From Ciona intestinalis (Eukaryota > Chordata > Ascidiacea > Phlebobranchia > Cionidae): a stretch of 64,000 bases of DNA. Below, in pieces: positions 23,610-39,916 of the stretch (position 1 is the first letter of the stretch; each line of letters opens with the position of its first letter). The stretch spans positions 1,557,008-1,621,007 of the forward strand of contig NC_020171.2 of the NCBI RefSeq assembly GCF_000224145.3, in the 5' to 3' direction. Made by a program: the position numbers and the translations under genes. The notes beneath the pieces are model-generated. The model was not told where the DNA came from. It saw only the letters and a program-made list of their open reading frames with translations, and did not search any database.

Positions 23610-26537
23610 AACAGCGCTCCTAAAGTTTTTTTATGGGACATTCCCATGCCAATTTGCCAGAACGTTTAAGTTTACCTGAACTAATGTTGTTGTATTACAG
23701 ACTGGATCTTCGGCCTTATTTCTTGCCTCACAATGCGGCCATTATGACGTCGTTAATTTATTGTTAAATAAAGGAGCTCTTATTGATGGCATGTCAAACG
23801 TAAGAATAAAAATTAAAATCAAATTTAACAAATAAAATAAAACTTTAAAGTAAAGTTTTTACACCCATTTTTAATACTTAAAAAAAATGTTTAAATTGGT
23901 ATTTCTGTTTATATTTAAAGAAAAATTCTACTATTTTTTTAATAAAATTTAACAATATACTTTAGGATTAAACCTAAAAAACTGTAGTTTCGTATATATA
24001 TAAATATATATATATATAGGTCTTTTTAAAATTTTAAACAATTGTTACTTTCGATTTTCAATACAGAATGGTGGAACAGCATTGCTTATTGCATCACAAA
24101 TGGGACATTCTGAAGTGGTTCAACTACTTTGTAATAAACGCGCAAATGTTCATCTTGCGTTAAAAGACAGGACTTCTCCTATTTTTGTGGCAGCCCAGAA
24201 CGGCCACCTCGAAACTGTACGTGTACTAGAGTGCCATCGTGCGGATGTTAATTGCCGGAGAGTGGTAAGTTTTGAAAACTTTTTAATCACATTTTTTACC
24301 TTTCCGTAAATATTGCGAAAAACTTTTACAAAGGTTTATGTATAGCACTATGTTTTCGTAAATTTTACAACTTTTTTTAAGATTTTGTATTTTTTGTTTA
24401 TTTCAGGATGGGATTTCCCCTCTTTGGATTGCAAGTCAAATGGGGCATTCCCATGTGGTGAAGCACCTTATTGATAATGGGGCATCGGTAGACAGGTTAA
24501 CAATATGCTAATTTTATATATTTTTTTGTAGTTCCGAATGTTTAAAACCATTGCCCAACCAAAAAGGTTTGTATGTATTCTATAGGCCTCCAACAGCAAG
24601 CATGCCAGTGTGTATAAGGTTTAGCCTATTACCCCAAATAATACAAAGATATATACAGAAGGATCAGATTGTCTATAGAGATATGTTTCTATACAATAAT
24701 TTAATATAATAATTGGACATATAGATGTTAAACATTTATCGCAACAATACAAAACTAACAATTAATTCAATACATTCATTATTTCTTGTTTTAGACCACG
24801 GAACATAGATGGGGTAACACCATTGTTCAAAGCAGCTTGTAAAGGTTATGCTGATATTGTGGGCTTCATCTTAAGTAAACATCCAAACCTAACAGTACAG
24901 AAGGTAAAGTGCAATAACTCCTAACTAAACACATCTACATGTAAAATATAGTAGGGGCAGCAGTACAACAAAATATAGTAGGGAGGGGTAAGACGGGACA
25001 CTTTTGGCACATAATATCCAAATATTCTGATTGTGTTTTAAAAATTAACAACGGTCTATGGGAGTCATGAGGATAAAGATTTATATTTATTTAGGTGTTC
25101 TTTGTTTGCTACAAAATGGGACAAGAAAATAGAACGAAAAGGTGTCCCATCTTCCCTACCCCACTATATTTAATTTCCCCTTTAAATACAACAACAAAGG
25201 ACCTATAAACTTATATATAACTGCACGGCATGCCATGAAACTTGAGATTTAGCCAGAATTATCCCATTACTTATACACACGGAGCCCTATAACCTTTCTA
25301 TATGCCATGGCCCATGTGAGCTAAGATTTGAGCCAGAGTTGGTCTATTACACATACACACTGGTTATATAGGCCAATATATGTTTCTACATGCCACGAGA
25401 CTGGAGATTTGGTCCATTACCCCTACACACATACCCTGATAAGCCATATATCTTTGCATACCCGTGAGGCTGAAGGGTTGGCCCATCACCCCCTTACCCC
25501 TACCCTTAAACACTATATATATCTTTCTATATGCCATGGCCCATGACAGCTAAGATTTGGGCCAGAGTTGGTCTATTACACATACACACTGGTTATATAG
25601 GCCAATATATGTTTCTACATGCCACGAGACTGGAGATTTGGCCTATTACCCCTACACACATACCCCTATAAAGTATAACTATAAACCCATATATCTTTGC
25701 ATACCCGTGAGACTGAAGGGTTGGCCCATCACCCCCTTACCCCTACCCTAAACCACTATAAGCCATATATCTTTATATAGTGTGGATACTCCCCACTACA
25801 CGCAGCAGCTTATTTTGGATACGAAGATGTTGTTGAATTACTGCTTGATTATGGAGCGAAAACTAAATCAAGAGACAAAGTAAAAATATTTTGGAATTTT
25901 ATCTTATTTGGATATTTTATCTTTTTGGGAATTTTTCTTTTTTTTTGTTTTTTTTTTCTTTTTGTTGTTGTATAGGATCTCAAACTGAAGTATACCCAAA
26001 TAAGGCTTACAACTTGTTACTAGTTTTTAGCATAGGTTGTTTATAACTTGTTTGTATGTAGTATGTTACGTAACTCGTAAACTGGAGTATAACCGAATAA
26101 GATTTATAACTTCTTATTTGAATATGAAGTTAAAACTAAATCAAGAGACATAATAGTAAAACCATTTAAGACAAAGAGTTTTTAATATATTTTTATAAAC
26201 TTGTATGCACGGTACGTAACTCGTAGTGGTACAAGGAAAAAATGACATGCTGACCACTGCATGTTTGCAAATACAATAATATAGTTGTGTTTAACATTTA
26301 CAATGTCTACAAAACACTAATTTGCAAATGAGAATAAAATGTTGCAACACAGCGCCCAACAGTCCAGAGTACACGAGCCATTTCATTTGGTTAAAGTTGA
26401 ACATTATTTGCATAGCTTTCAACGTAACTATGTTTGCTTTACAGAACGGTTTGGACCCAGCGGAACTTGCCCTCGCTGAAGGCCATGAAGCGATTTCAAA
26501 ACTCATCAAAATGAACCAACAGCCCGGCTTATACTAA
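18871..26537 (+). CDS. ANKRD29: ANKRD29 homologue, ankyrin-repeat protein
   Basis: Eight coding exons: 18871-18969, 23241-23339, 23701-23799, 24067-24264, 24407-24495, 24795-24903, 25781-25879, 26445-26537. They total 885 nt, 294 aa plus TAA, close to human ANKRD29 (301 aa). Most exons are 99 or 198 nt, one or two 33-residue ankyrin repeats each. The order of distinctive repeats matches ANKRD29: LGLLQILETG at the start, TPLMLACIGNHVDCVELL, ALFLASQCGHYDVV, NGGTALLIASQMGHSEVV, DGISPLWIASQMGHSHVV, TPLFKAACKGYADIV and SPLHAAAYFGYEDVVELLL. Exon 1 joins exon 2 in phase 0 across a 4.3-kb intron that contains another same-strand reading frame (20006-22165). Ankyrin repeats form protein-binding solenoids; the partner and role of ANKRD29 are unknown. 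No signal peptide or membrane segment is seen. A poly(A) signal AATAAA follows at 26563. Confidence 0.92.
19008..19100. repeat. 33-bp tandem repeat, three copies
   Basis: Three consecutive copies of a unit starting TAAATTGTAATAAAATAGAG, the first two essentially identical and the third diverged, just inside ANKRD29 intron 1. No function apparent. Confidence 0.85.
19885..20005. repeat. Dispersed repeat abutting the nested gene start
   Basis: AACTTCGGAAATACACTATG, TATACCAAATGAGCC and TTACATTATGCCCGGTAG match a repeat also present at about 2530-2615 and 43485-43720 (there CAGATGAGCC, TTACATTATGCCTGG). It ends within a few bases of the ATG at 20006 of the nested frame. Its mobile nature is inferred only from its recurrence. 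Confidence 0.6.
20804..20980. mobile_element. MITE copy, diverged
   Basis: The segment from GTGGGGCAAGATGGATACCT to the AAATGGGACGATAAAATG region matches the internal sequence of the MITE family (TGTGTTTTGAACAATTAAC, GTCGCGAGGATACTG), in the intron between nested exons 3 and 4. The right end is degraded. Confidence 0.6.
21304..21390. other. Homopolymer block, probable low-quality sequence
   Basis: Runs of G, A, T and C follow each other (10 G, then A/T runs, about 13 C, 12 G, then short C runs). The pattern is typical of failing sequence reads rather than a biological repeat. It is intronic, so it does not affect a coding exon. Confidence 0.6.
21800..21955. repeat. Minisatellite copies, reverse orientation
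   Basis: About two and a half copies of the ~70-bp monomer in the opposite orientation to the GDAP2 intron array (GTGAGCATGAGGTGTATGAA, CACCATGTGTGTCTG), between nested exons 5 and 6. Confidence 0.85.
23563..23603. repeat. (TA)n microsatellite
   Basis: About 20 uninterrupted TA dinucleotides in ANKRD29 intron 2. Shorter TA tracts occur near 24000, 29060, 40595, 41230, 42980 and 52930. Confidence 0.95.
24975..25172. mobile_element. MITE copy with inverted ends
   Basis: The left end TAGTAGGGAGGGGTAAGACG and the right end TTCCCTACCCCACTATA are imperfect inverted repeats. The interior carries the family landmarks (TGATTGTGTTTTAAAAATTAAC, AAATGGGACAAGAAAATAGA). It lies in ANKRD29 intron 6. No coding capacity. 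Confidence 0.8.
25294..25770. repeat. ~231-bp tandem duplication in ANKRD29 intron 6
   Basis: Two copies, starting at about 25294 and 25525, share TATATGCCATGGCCCATG, GTTGGTCTATTACACATACA and CATGCCACGAGACTGGAG, with scattered differences. The second copy runs almost up to the acceptor of exon 7 at 25781. Confidence 0.8.
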
Positions 26538-26562
26538 ACGCACGTTTTGCATGCTTTGGAAC

Positions 26563-26568
26563 AATAAA
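26563..26568 (+). terminator. Poly(A) signal of the ANKRD29 homologue
   Basis: AATAAA lies 26 bases after the TAA stop codon, the only close match downstream; a short 3' UTR is typical for compact tunicate genes. Confidence 0.6.
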
Positions 26569-27565
26569 TGATTTTAATATGGAAGTTTATAGTTGTTTTA
26601 TTTTATGATTGTTTGCACGTCTAAGATGGTGGGGTGGTTTTATCACTTACTAGAAGTTTTCAAGGCTGCGTGTTAATGTTTACCCATGTGATTCTATTCT
26701 GGGATGTTTGTTCTGCTCAAAAGTGGAATAAACTAGGGGTTATTGGGCCAATGTCTGAATGTAGCACCCTGGGTGTTCGGACTTGGGGTAATGGGCAAAC
26801 TCTGACTTAATCCTCGGGTCTTATAGCGAAGTGAAACGTAACTCTTTTACAAACTCATGGCCAAAGCTTAAAGTCAGAAACATAACTTGTTACTTGACCT
26901 AGGTCAACGCCAGACGCAATTTTTGCAACACGAAATACCATAAATTTCATTTATCTCTTCAATACAGTAACGAAGTACAGACTAATTAAAACAGCGAAGA
27001 GAAGGGAATTAGCAACAAAACGAGATTTGTTAAAACATTTAACAGGAAACAAAATGAATTAAAATATCAAATAACATCATGAATGCTAAACACGCACATT
27101 TAAAACCCAACTCGTGCCAGCAACAACCTTGAGAAATTGGGAATTGTTTATTTTGAGTAACGGTGACAAACAACAATCGTTATGGTAAGGTAATCATTAA
27201 AGGTAGTTAATCATTAAAGAAGTTGTGAACCTTGTATCACATAGTTTACAATATTTAAGGTTGGTAACTATATAAACCTTGGGTCTGTGGTTTAGTCGTT
27301 TAGTCGACCGCTACCACATCATATCTTTTTTTTTCTAATTACGAATTTGGTAATTACGAATTTAATTACGAATTTGGTGAAAATTTAATAATTATCTTTT
27401 ACAGTTGCGAGAATACTATTTTACAGTTCGGTAAAGTTATAGTATACTACCAAATAAGACAATAAATGAGAATAAAATATGAACCATTTTACCCCAACCT
27501 ACTATAATATGTAAACTGATTTTTATTGAATAAAGTTTTAAACAGAGCTTTAGTGCATTTTTAAT
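26569..27565 (+). other. Spacer upstream of the first P450, with a TATA-like site
   Basis: The ~1 kb between ANKRD29 and the first P450 gene contains TATATAAA at 27269-27276, about 290 bases before the P450 start, a plausible core promoter. A degraded MITE piece (about 27380-27505, ending TTTTACCCCAACCTACTATA) lies between it and the ATG. No gene found. Confidence 0.45.
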
Positions 27566-32435
<4,870 letters not shown>

Positions 32436-33549
32436 CGTTTAGCAGCGGAACAATTTTACGAAAAGGAAAATGTTTAATCTGACACTTAATCTTTACATTG
32501 TATATCTTAACTTAACACAATAAAAACGTCAAATCAATATTATGGTTTCATTTGTTGCTTAATTGTTCGTAAAGTGCTGACACGGTGGTTAGCGCGACTG
32601 CCTCTAACCTAGAAGTGATGGGTTCAAGGCTTGTCGCTGCTACTAATATGGAAGTATATGGTCCTGGGAAAAGCGCTTGACGGCAATTATACTGCAAAAC
32701 TAATCTGTCAGTCATATATAACAAAAAAATCAACATAGTTATATACGTGGTAACACGAAAGCGGGCACAAGGAGTGTAAAACAAAAGATCTAGCATGGTA
32801 TATATCGACTGTCGTTGCCAGACACGCGAGAATAAACAATTACATTTATGCATACGAACAAGTTTGCAACTTTGCAGTTTTTATATTCTTGGTCTAGTTT
32901 ACTGGCAAAAGCAATCGCAGCAAGGACATTTACCGTAAAAACCAGGCATTGTGTACCCATACACATACATCGAGGCCATTGTTAATATGTGACCAGACCA
33001 CATTCGAAGTTTGGTAGACGCTTTTACCACCTTGGCTGGCATTTGAGACTTTCAAGGCCGAATTTTTTGGAACAATATATAAATAGGACCTCGAAAAACT
33101 CGGTCAAATTCAACGCAACGGAGTTGGAATAAGAACCAAGTTGTTAAAGGTTTATACCGGATAAGCGCTCTAACATTAGAGCCTAATGCTGGCATGCTTC
33201 TACTTGCGTTCGATGTTTCATTTCTGAACGAAATATTTTATTTTGTTTTTTTGGTGACGAACAAAAAAAGATCAATAAAGGTTATCAACTAACCAAAACT
33301 GAATTTTCATTTTTCGCATTTTGTACAGTTCAGCTGCACCGCGAGTGAAAAGTGTTATGGACCCACTGTTGGCTCATTACCACCAAACTGTAATACTGTG
33401 GTTCAAATCTATGATATTTCGGTTCCCGGCGCTGAGCATATTGGTTAGCGCGCCTGCTTTTAACCTGAAAATTACAATCATGATCTATTTTTAGGTTACA
33501 GAGGTTGTCTAAGGATCTTATCTTTGCTGTTTTAAAGTGGAAATTAAAC
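32436..33549 (+). other. Spacer between P450 copies A and B
   Basis: Contains the copy A 3' UTR with AATAAA at 32519-32524, a SINE (32565-32855), and a TATA-like TATATAAAT at 33076-33084 about 470 bases upstream of the copy B start. A short SINE head fragment (GGTTAGCGCGCCTGC, near 33443) lies close to the copy B ATG. No other gene seen. Confidence 0.5.
32565..32855 (+). mobile_element. Near full-length SINE
   Basis: Head GGTGGTTAGCGCGACTGCC, B-box-like GATGGGTTCAAGGC, body and tail (GCGGGCACAAGGAGTGTAA, CGACTGTCGTTGCC, CACGCGAGAATAAAC) in the order of the 6530-6835 copy, but diverged. It begins about 45 bases after the copy A poly(A) signal. Confidence 0.8.
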
Positions 33550-36500
33550 ATGGTGGCGCAATCGCAATTGGAAAGTATTCTACTTCAAAATGGAGGTGGA
33601 TTTATATTCCAAACTCTACTTGCCGATGTCTTACTGTTTGCCGCGCTGGTATTTGTAACTGCTAAGTATGTAAGTCCTGCCGTAAAACACCAGTTTAAGT
33701 TGAAGAAATGCGGAAAAGAAGTTGGAGGTCCAAAAGGACATTGGTTTTATGGCGATTTGCTTGAGGTATATACCTAATCTTAATTTGTAAGTCAGTGGCC
33801 CAAATTTTACAGCCACGCTTTTTAACTGTAATTCTTCCCTTTTATCTATATAGCGTGTTTTAACGACTGTCGTTCGTTTTAAGTTTTGCTATTCTTTTCG
33901 AAGAGATAGGTAAAAGGATGTGTTAGGTTATGTTAAGATCAACATTTACAACTGCTTTCCCTAGCTAGAACCCTTAATAATACTTTTTTAAACATTTTTT
34001 ATGCGTACATAGTCGTAAAACTATAGCAACTGATCTTTCACACCGTTTCAGAACGGTTACGACAAGACTGGGCTTTTAAACAGCGGGAAGCGATGTGAAG
34101 AATTCCCAGCAATGTGCACCCAATGGTTGGGCCCTGTACAAATGAATGTACAACTCCATCACCCTGATGTTACTAAAACAGTGCTATCTAAGTCACGTAA
34201 GTGATCAAACACATTAATGCCAAATAGTAGGGTGGAAAAAAGGGGACACCTTTTCATTCTATTTTCTCGTCCCATTTGGTAGTAAACAAAGAAAATGCAA
34301 AAGTGTATAAAATCGTATTCTCACGACTTCTATAGGCCGTTGTTAATAGTTGTTTGAAACACGATCAAGATATTTGGATAATATGCGCCAAAAATGTCCT
34401 GCCTTCCCCCACCCCACTACATACACAAACACAACAGCGTTTTTTACAGACCCAAAAGGTTACGCGTACGACAAGTTTTTAAAACCTTTGCTGCAAGATG
34501 GTTTGGTGACGTCAAAAGGCGATTTATGGAAACGTCACAGAAGGTTGCTAACCCCTATCTTCCATTTCGATATTTTGAAATCGTAAGTTCTTAGTTGATA
34601 GTCTATACGTTACAGGTTCTTAACGTTATTCATCAAATTTATTAAACATGTTTACACCGAGGTGTATAACTGTTGTTGCCCTACCATGCGAGGATATATA
34701 GGTTACATCCGTGGTAACTCGCCAGCAGGCACAAGGTGTATGAAACAGAACATCCGGCCGTGGTATAACCACTGTCGTTGGCTGGCCATGCGAGAATAAA
34801 ACAATTTACATTCATTTATAACCATGTTTTAGCCATGTTCAAATTTTCAACCAAAATACAACTGAACTTCTCGACTGGATGGAAGAAGCGTCGAAAAGTG
34901 ACGTAGGGGGTAACCTAATGATCCCGTGTTCCAACATGGCGTTCAATAACGTCATGGAATGTGTGATGTCACAAAAATGCAGCGCCAAAGAAGGGTAATT
35001 TTTTTCTATAGAACAGACTACTAGAAATATGGAATGTGTGATGTCACAAAAATGCAGCGCCAAAGAAGGGTAATTTTTTTCTATAGAACAGACTACTGGA
35101 AATATGGAATGTGTGATGTCACAAAAATGCAGCGCCAAAGAAGGGTAATTTTTTTTCTATAGAACAAACTACTAGAAATATCTCTATAGTCTGTATAGTA
35201 GGCCTTCTAGAAATATCTTGTTAGGGTAGGACGTAGGAGAATATGCAGAATAGGCTATTGTGTTTGAATGGAACGACTAAAGTTTCCCCGCCACGGGATA
35301 TAAATAAGTTTCATACATTTACATCTAAAAATTCACATTAATATAATTCTATTTTCAGAGAAATTTCTACCTATACCGGATATGTAAAATCTATGTCTAA
35401 CATGATGTTTCAACGACTATCTCGACCACTTTTACACAGCGACACTATGTTCAGATTTTCTAAACTTGGCAAACGGTTTAGCTTTGCTAAGAAAGGGATT
35501 GAAGATTATGCGAGTAAGGTACGCTTATATTATCTTGTTTAATTTCTGCTATATACTTTTATATGATTGCACTCTATAGAAATAAATCCCAAACAACAAG
35601 ACTCAAAATAAGACTGTTGAATTTTGCAGCGTTTGGGTCGGAAGTTACAATTTTACTTTTTTGGATTAGATAATTCCTATTTACAAGTTGAAAACAGAAA
35701 CTTTTCTGTCGTCTGTATTTCCTGTTGATGGGGTAAGGGGCCAAATCTTGCCTAAATCTCAGGTCCCGAAGAAGGGACCTTACCTATAGAAATGAAACAT
35801 CTGCGTTTATCCGGTGCTTACTTTTTACAAAAACGTTTAATATTTATTTTCACAGTTAATAAAAGAACGGCGGGCAATACTTTCAAGCAATTCCCCCAAT
35901 AGTGAACTAACCACGACGAATATAAAAGATGAAGTCACTGGCACGTCATTCAATTTTACCAGACGTAAGGGAAAAATGGTCGATTTTCTGGACATACTTA
36001 TACAAACAAAGGTATAGCTAGTAGACTTAATACCAGAAACTTAATAAAATCCTAACATACAACACAGAGCGGTTTAGGCGCAGCACGGTTTTGTAAATTT
36101 CAAATATATAGTAGGGTGGGGGAAGATGGGACNNNNNNNNNNNNNNNNNNNNNNNNNNNNNNNNNNNNNNNNNNNNNNNNNNNNNNNNNNNNNNNNNNNN
36201 NNNNNNNNNNNNNNNNNNNNNNNNNNNNNNNNNNNNNNNNNNNNNNNNNNNNNNNNNGAGAACAGAGGTAGACTTTATTCTAAAAGCTTAATCATCATTG
36301 TACTGGTGTCAGATAAAGTATAGGGCGGGGGAAGTAGGGACACCTATTCATACTTTTCTTGTCCCCTTTAATAACAAACAAAAATTTAAAGATTTATAAA
36401 ACCGTATCCTCACGACTCCCACAGACCGGTGTTTATTGTTTAAAACACGATCAGGATAATTGGTTATTAAAATCAAATCCAACGAATTGTATTCTGTACG

Positions 36501-37164
36501 ATTTCACGATTCCGCGTAAAATGTGATCATCACTTTACTAGTCTTGTAAAAAAAAGCAATAAAGAAATGTCGTTTACGTGTTTAGTACCACACTTGATCC
36601 TGACTGGCATTTTGTCGTCCAAACTTCACTCAAGAAATTACCAGTTGCCTTAATTCCGCTAACACGTCGTTACTTTACACAGAAATTCAACCCTGACCGT
36701 TTTACCCCAGAGAACACTTCCAAGAGATCGCCTCATGCGTTTATACCGTTTGGGGCAGGGCCAAGGTATGATTTTATTAAAACTGTGTTTTAACAAAATC
36801 TAGAAAAACCGTAAATTGAAAGCAACGACAGTGAAAAGACGTTTTATTTTTGTTTTGCCTTCGTATGGTGGGCAACGACAGTCATTAAAACGTATGTTTT
36901 CTTCTGCGAACTTTTTTTAACGTTTTTTTTCCTACAAAAAAATTCTTAAACCAAATAATTTCACAAAATTTAACTTATTTCGACAGAAACTGCATCGGAC
37001 AGAACTTCGGCATGCAGCAGATCAGAGTTGTACTGAGCAAAGTGCTGAGAAAATACGAAGTCTACGTAGATGAGACTTTGCCGAAACCGGAGATGTCGCC
37101 AGGGGTTACTGTGCAGCCTAAAGACGGCGTTTTTATAAAAGTTAGAAAACTTACAACTCAGTGA
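33550..37164 (+). CDS. Cytochrome P450, CYP4-type, copy B (exons 7-9 missing)
   Basis: Exons seen: 33550-33765, 34052-34196, 34450-34582, 34833-34994, 35359-35518, 35856-36011, then 36683-36765 and 36987-37164. Each matches the corresponding exon of copy A in length and phase (216, 145, 133, 162, 160, 156, 83, 178 nt). Exons 7-9, which in copy A carry the I-helix, the conserved ITWSLYTLA segment and the ExxR motif, are absent from the visible sequence; the 125-N gap at 36133-36257 lies where they belong. The heme loop PFGAGPRNCIG and the TGA stop are intact. Either the gap hides the three exons (then about 546 aa) or they are deleted and the gene is dead. All visible exons are open, which favours an assembly gap. 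Confidence 0.85.
34226..34426. mobile_element. MITE copy in P450 copy B intron 2
   Basis: From TAGTAGGGTGGAAAAAAGGG to CCTTCCCCCACCCCACTACA, with the typical interior (TTTTCTCGTCCCATTTGGTA, GTAAACAAAGAAAATGC, GTTTGAAACACGATCAAG). It ends about 24 bases before the exon 3 acceptor. Confidence 0.85.
34685..34830 (+). mobile_element. SINE tail fragment
   Basis: GGTAACTCGCCAGCAGGCAC, AAGGTGTATGAAACAGAACA and ACCACTGTCGTTGGC match the SINE 3' region. It ends directly before the acceptor of copy B exon 4. Confidence 0.8.
34954..35180 (+). repeat. 75-bp tandem triplication spanning an exon-intron boundary
   Basis: Three copies start at 34954, 35029 and 35104 with ATGGAATGTGTGATGTCACA. Each includes the last ~41 nt of P450 copy B exon 4, its donor (AAGAAGG|GTAATT) and about 34 nt of intron. 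Only the first copy is in the predicted mRNA; using a later donor would include the in-frame TAA of the first donor. Copies differ at only a few bases, so the event is recent. Confidence 0.92.
36106..36480. other. Assembly gap (125 N) flanked by MITE pieces
   Basis: The sequence runs into a MITE left end (GTGGGGGAAGATGGGAC at about 36116-36132), then 125 N (36133-36257), about 60 bases of unrecognised sequence, and another MITE left part (about 36322-36480). The gap sits where P450 copy B exons 7-9 are expected; multicopy MITEs probably blocked assembly. Confidence 0.85.
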
Positions 37165-39916
37165 CCATTTACAAAGCTTTATTGACACAATCTTTTGATT
37201 TACGAAGCTTTAATTTGCGTTGTATATTCACGTAATAGCAATTAAACTGCAAAACATTTGTAGGCGATTTAAACTGGTGGACTTATACATGGCATTTTTG
37301 TTTAACTATCATGTTGTAGCAATTAAATTGCAAAACAGTGTACGCTATTTATAACTGGCGTATTGTGTTATTGACAAAAAGGAACAGTTAAAACCCATTG
37401 TAAACGTTCCATGGTGCTCCATGTAAACTGATATGTTACCAACTCAAACGTGTATTGTAATCGACAATGGCAGCGCCGAGCCTCTTGATTTTATGTAAAC
37501 GCACCTATATTGTGTTACATTTTAACTGGTATGCTATCAACTGCAAAACGTTATGCTCTATTTAAACTTGCGTTTCGTATTGTAGACATTTAGTACATGA
37601 CATTCTGTTTAACTGTTTATACGATTGAACGCTTTATTTTGTGTAGCAATAAGATCTTCGAAATTAAAGGTAAAGTGTTCGCATGTAACATTACTTATTT
37701 AAATATATGAAATTTAATTTAATTTTTTATAGGCTATTTATTTTAAATTTAACATTTACTAGAGTGGGGGAAAATGAGACGCCTTTAGCACAGAATAACC
37801 AAATATCCTGATAGTATTTTAAACAATTAACAATGATTTGTCGGAGTCTTGGGGATACGGTTTTATAATTCTTTGAATGTATTTTGATTACTACCAAATA
37901 GGACGAGAAAAAAAGAATAAAAAGGTTTCCCATCTTGCCCCACCCTACTATAACATATTTTTTTATTCATCTGTTTGAAAGCGATAGCGAAGATATATTA
38001 TTTACAAATCGAAGAGATTTGAGTTAAAAATTGACCAGTCTGCCTCCGAGCATTAAAAAGATTGAAATACAGTTAATGCTCTATTTACTCTCTATAATGT
38101 GTCACTTAGTATGCAGAGAAAATAAAGAGAAGTAAACCGCCATTAAAGCCTATGCTGATACACACATGTGCGCGCTACCGACACGAACGTAACGAAATAC
38201 GCGTGGTGGGAGGCAAACGCGATCAAACAGTTAAGATAATACACTGAAAACCGTAGGAGGAAATACCGCGCTAGCAGTCTAAAACCGTCACTTTAGGTAG
38301 ACAGAAATAGTATTGTAGTGTAAGATGAATCTATAGTTAGCATATAGTAGGGGATGGGAAATGGGATGCCTTTTTATTCTCCTTTATCGTACCATTTGAT
38401 GATGATAAACGAAAAAATCCCTCTATCCTCCCTTCAGTATACTATGGTAGTTTCCTAACTGTTCTGCATGGTCGTCGCATTTGGCTTGTACCACGCATAT
38501 TTCGTCACGCCCTGTTTCGGTAGAGCTGACTTGTGTGTATCAATATGGACCACCTCTATAACCTACACTATATAAATTTTGCGACCGTCGTTGTTTAGAT
38601 ATTTAGTTCGAGCTAAGGTTAATGTTAGGAGAGACAATTAAAACTGATCCACTACAAGAAACATACGTGTATGGTACGATGAGGGGGGGGGATGGGACAC
38701 CTTTTTATTCTATTTTCTTGTCCCATTTGGTAGTAAACAAAGAACACTCAAAGAATTAAAAAACCGTATCCTCACGACTTCCATAGAATATTGTTAAGTA
38801 TTTAAAAAACGATCAGAATATTTAGATATTAAGTGATAAAGATGTCCCGTCTTCCCCCACCCTACTTTATGAAATAAGTGAAAAATAGGGCTACAGAATA
38901 TAGGAAAACTAAAACAGACTCTTATAAAAACTTTTTTAAGTCCCGCAGAAATACACAGTTATAGCAACAGGTTTTACGATTTTGTCCCAATAATGACTAC
39001 CGACATATTACCAAATTAGACGCTAAACAAACACAAACCGCGAGTAGGAATTGAGAAATGAAACTAGCGCTTCGCGTAAGAGCAAATATACAGCTACAGG
39101 GAGAAGCTATAAAGCAGAACGCAGTGATTAACTTTAAAGGTGTGAATCGCACGCTATGGGAAAACTACTTTCTAGAAAGGAGTGAAAAGCGGGTTTTATA
39201 AGGTGTTAATTAAACGTTTTATTGGACCGACGATAACTTTAGTGTCCAGGCCTGCTTATACTGTCTACCTTTTTGTAAGAGGTGTATTAATGAATTGTTG
39301 TTCTTTGTCGGTACGTCGACAGTTTTTAGTGGCGGATTCTGCTTACTGTAGACGTTAGTTACGTACTAATGATTTTTTTATATAGCAACTTTATAACGAC
39401 CGTTCCGATAAATAAATCTAAACACAGTTTTTCTTATCTCTTCGAAAACGGTAGCGATGATCAATCATTAGCGAAGATAAAGCAAACAAAAAATGAATCC
39501 TTTAAAAAACCATGGATAAACAGTATGGGGAAAAGCGTCAGTAAAAAGCAGGGCTTAACCATAGTCGTAATTCCTGGCGATACGAAGTATTAATTCAGGA
39601 AGTATTGGTCTGTTGTTCAGCCTAGAAAACGTGTCTATAAAAGTGATTTATTCGAGCTTATTGTAAAGCAATTCAATTGAGTCGCATTTTTGCTAAAATT
39701 GGGTCCCATACTTTAGAACAGTTACTAGCCAGTTAGTCACAATCGATTTAGACAGACAAAATAATTGAACACCCGTGTTATAAAGGCTTGGGTTACACAA
39801 GGATATAAACACATTCATTTATTCAAATACATGGCGTACACTTTACACCTTTTCTTGCTTTTTTTAACCTTTATACTTATCCTTTGCAGGTCTGAATCAT
39901 TTTTAGGCTGATTACC
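37165..39916. other. Intergenic spacer between P450 copies B and C
   Basis: About 2.7 kb without a recognised gene. It holds MITE copies at about 37760-37953 (GTGGGGGAAAATGAGACGCC ... CCCATCTTGCCCCACCCTAC), a partial one near 38345-38440, and a good one at about 38680-38873. A tandem pattern near 37240-37600 repeats AATTAAACTGCAAAAC-like units. Short open frames, such as that at 39369-39593, show no family features. The copy C promoter must lie at its right end, but no clear core element is visible. Confidence 0.6.
38680..38873. mobile_element. Well-preserved MITE copy
   Basis: Ends GGGGGGGGATGGGACACCTT and CCCGTCTTCCCCCACCCTAC are imperfect inverted repeats. The interior landmarks TTGTCCCATTTGGTAGTAAA, CCGTATCCTCACGACTTCC and AAACGATCAGAATATTTAG are intact. 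It serves as a good reference for the family. Confidence 0.85.

Noticed and set aside
39369..39593. 74-codon frame between P450 copies B and C
   Set aside because: Low complexity, lysine-rich, no splice partners, no recognisable motif.
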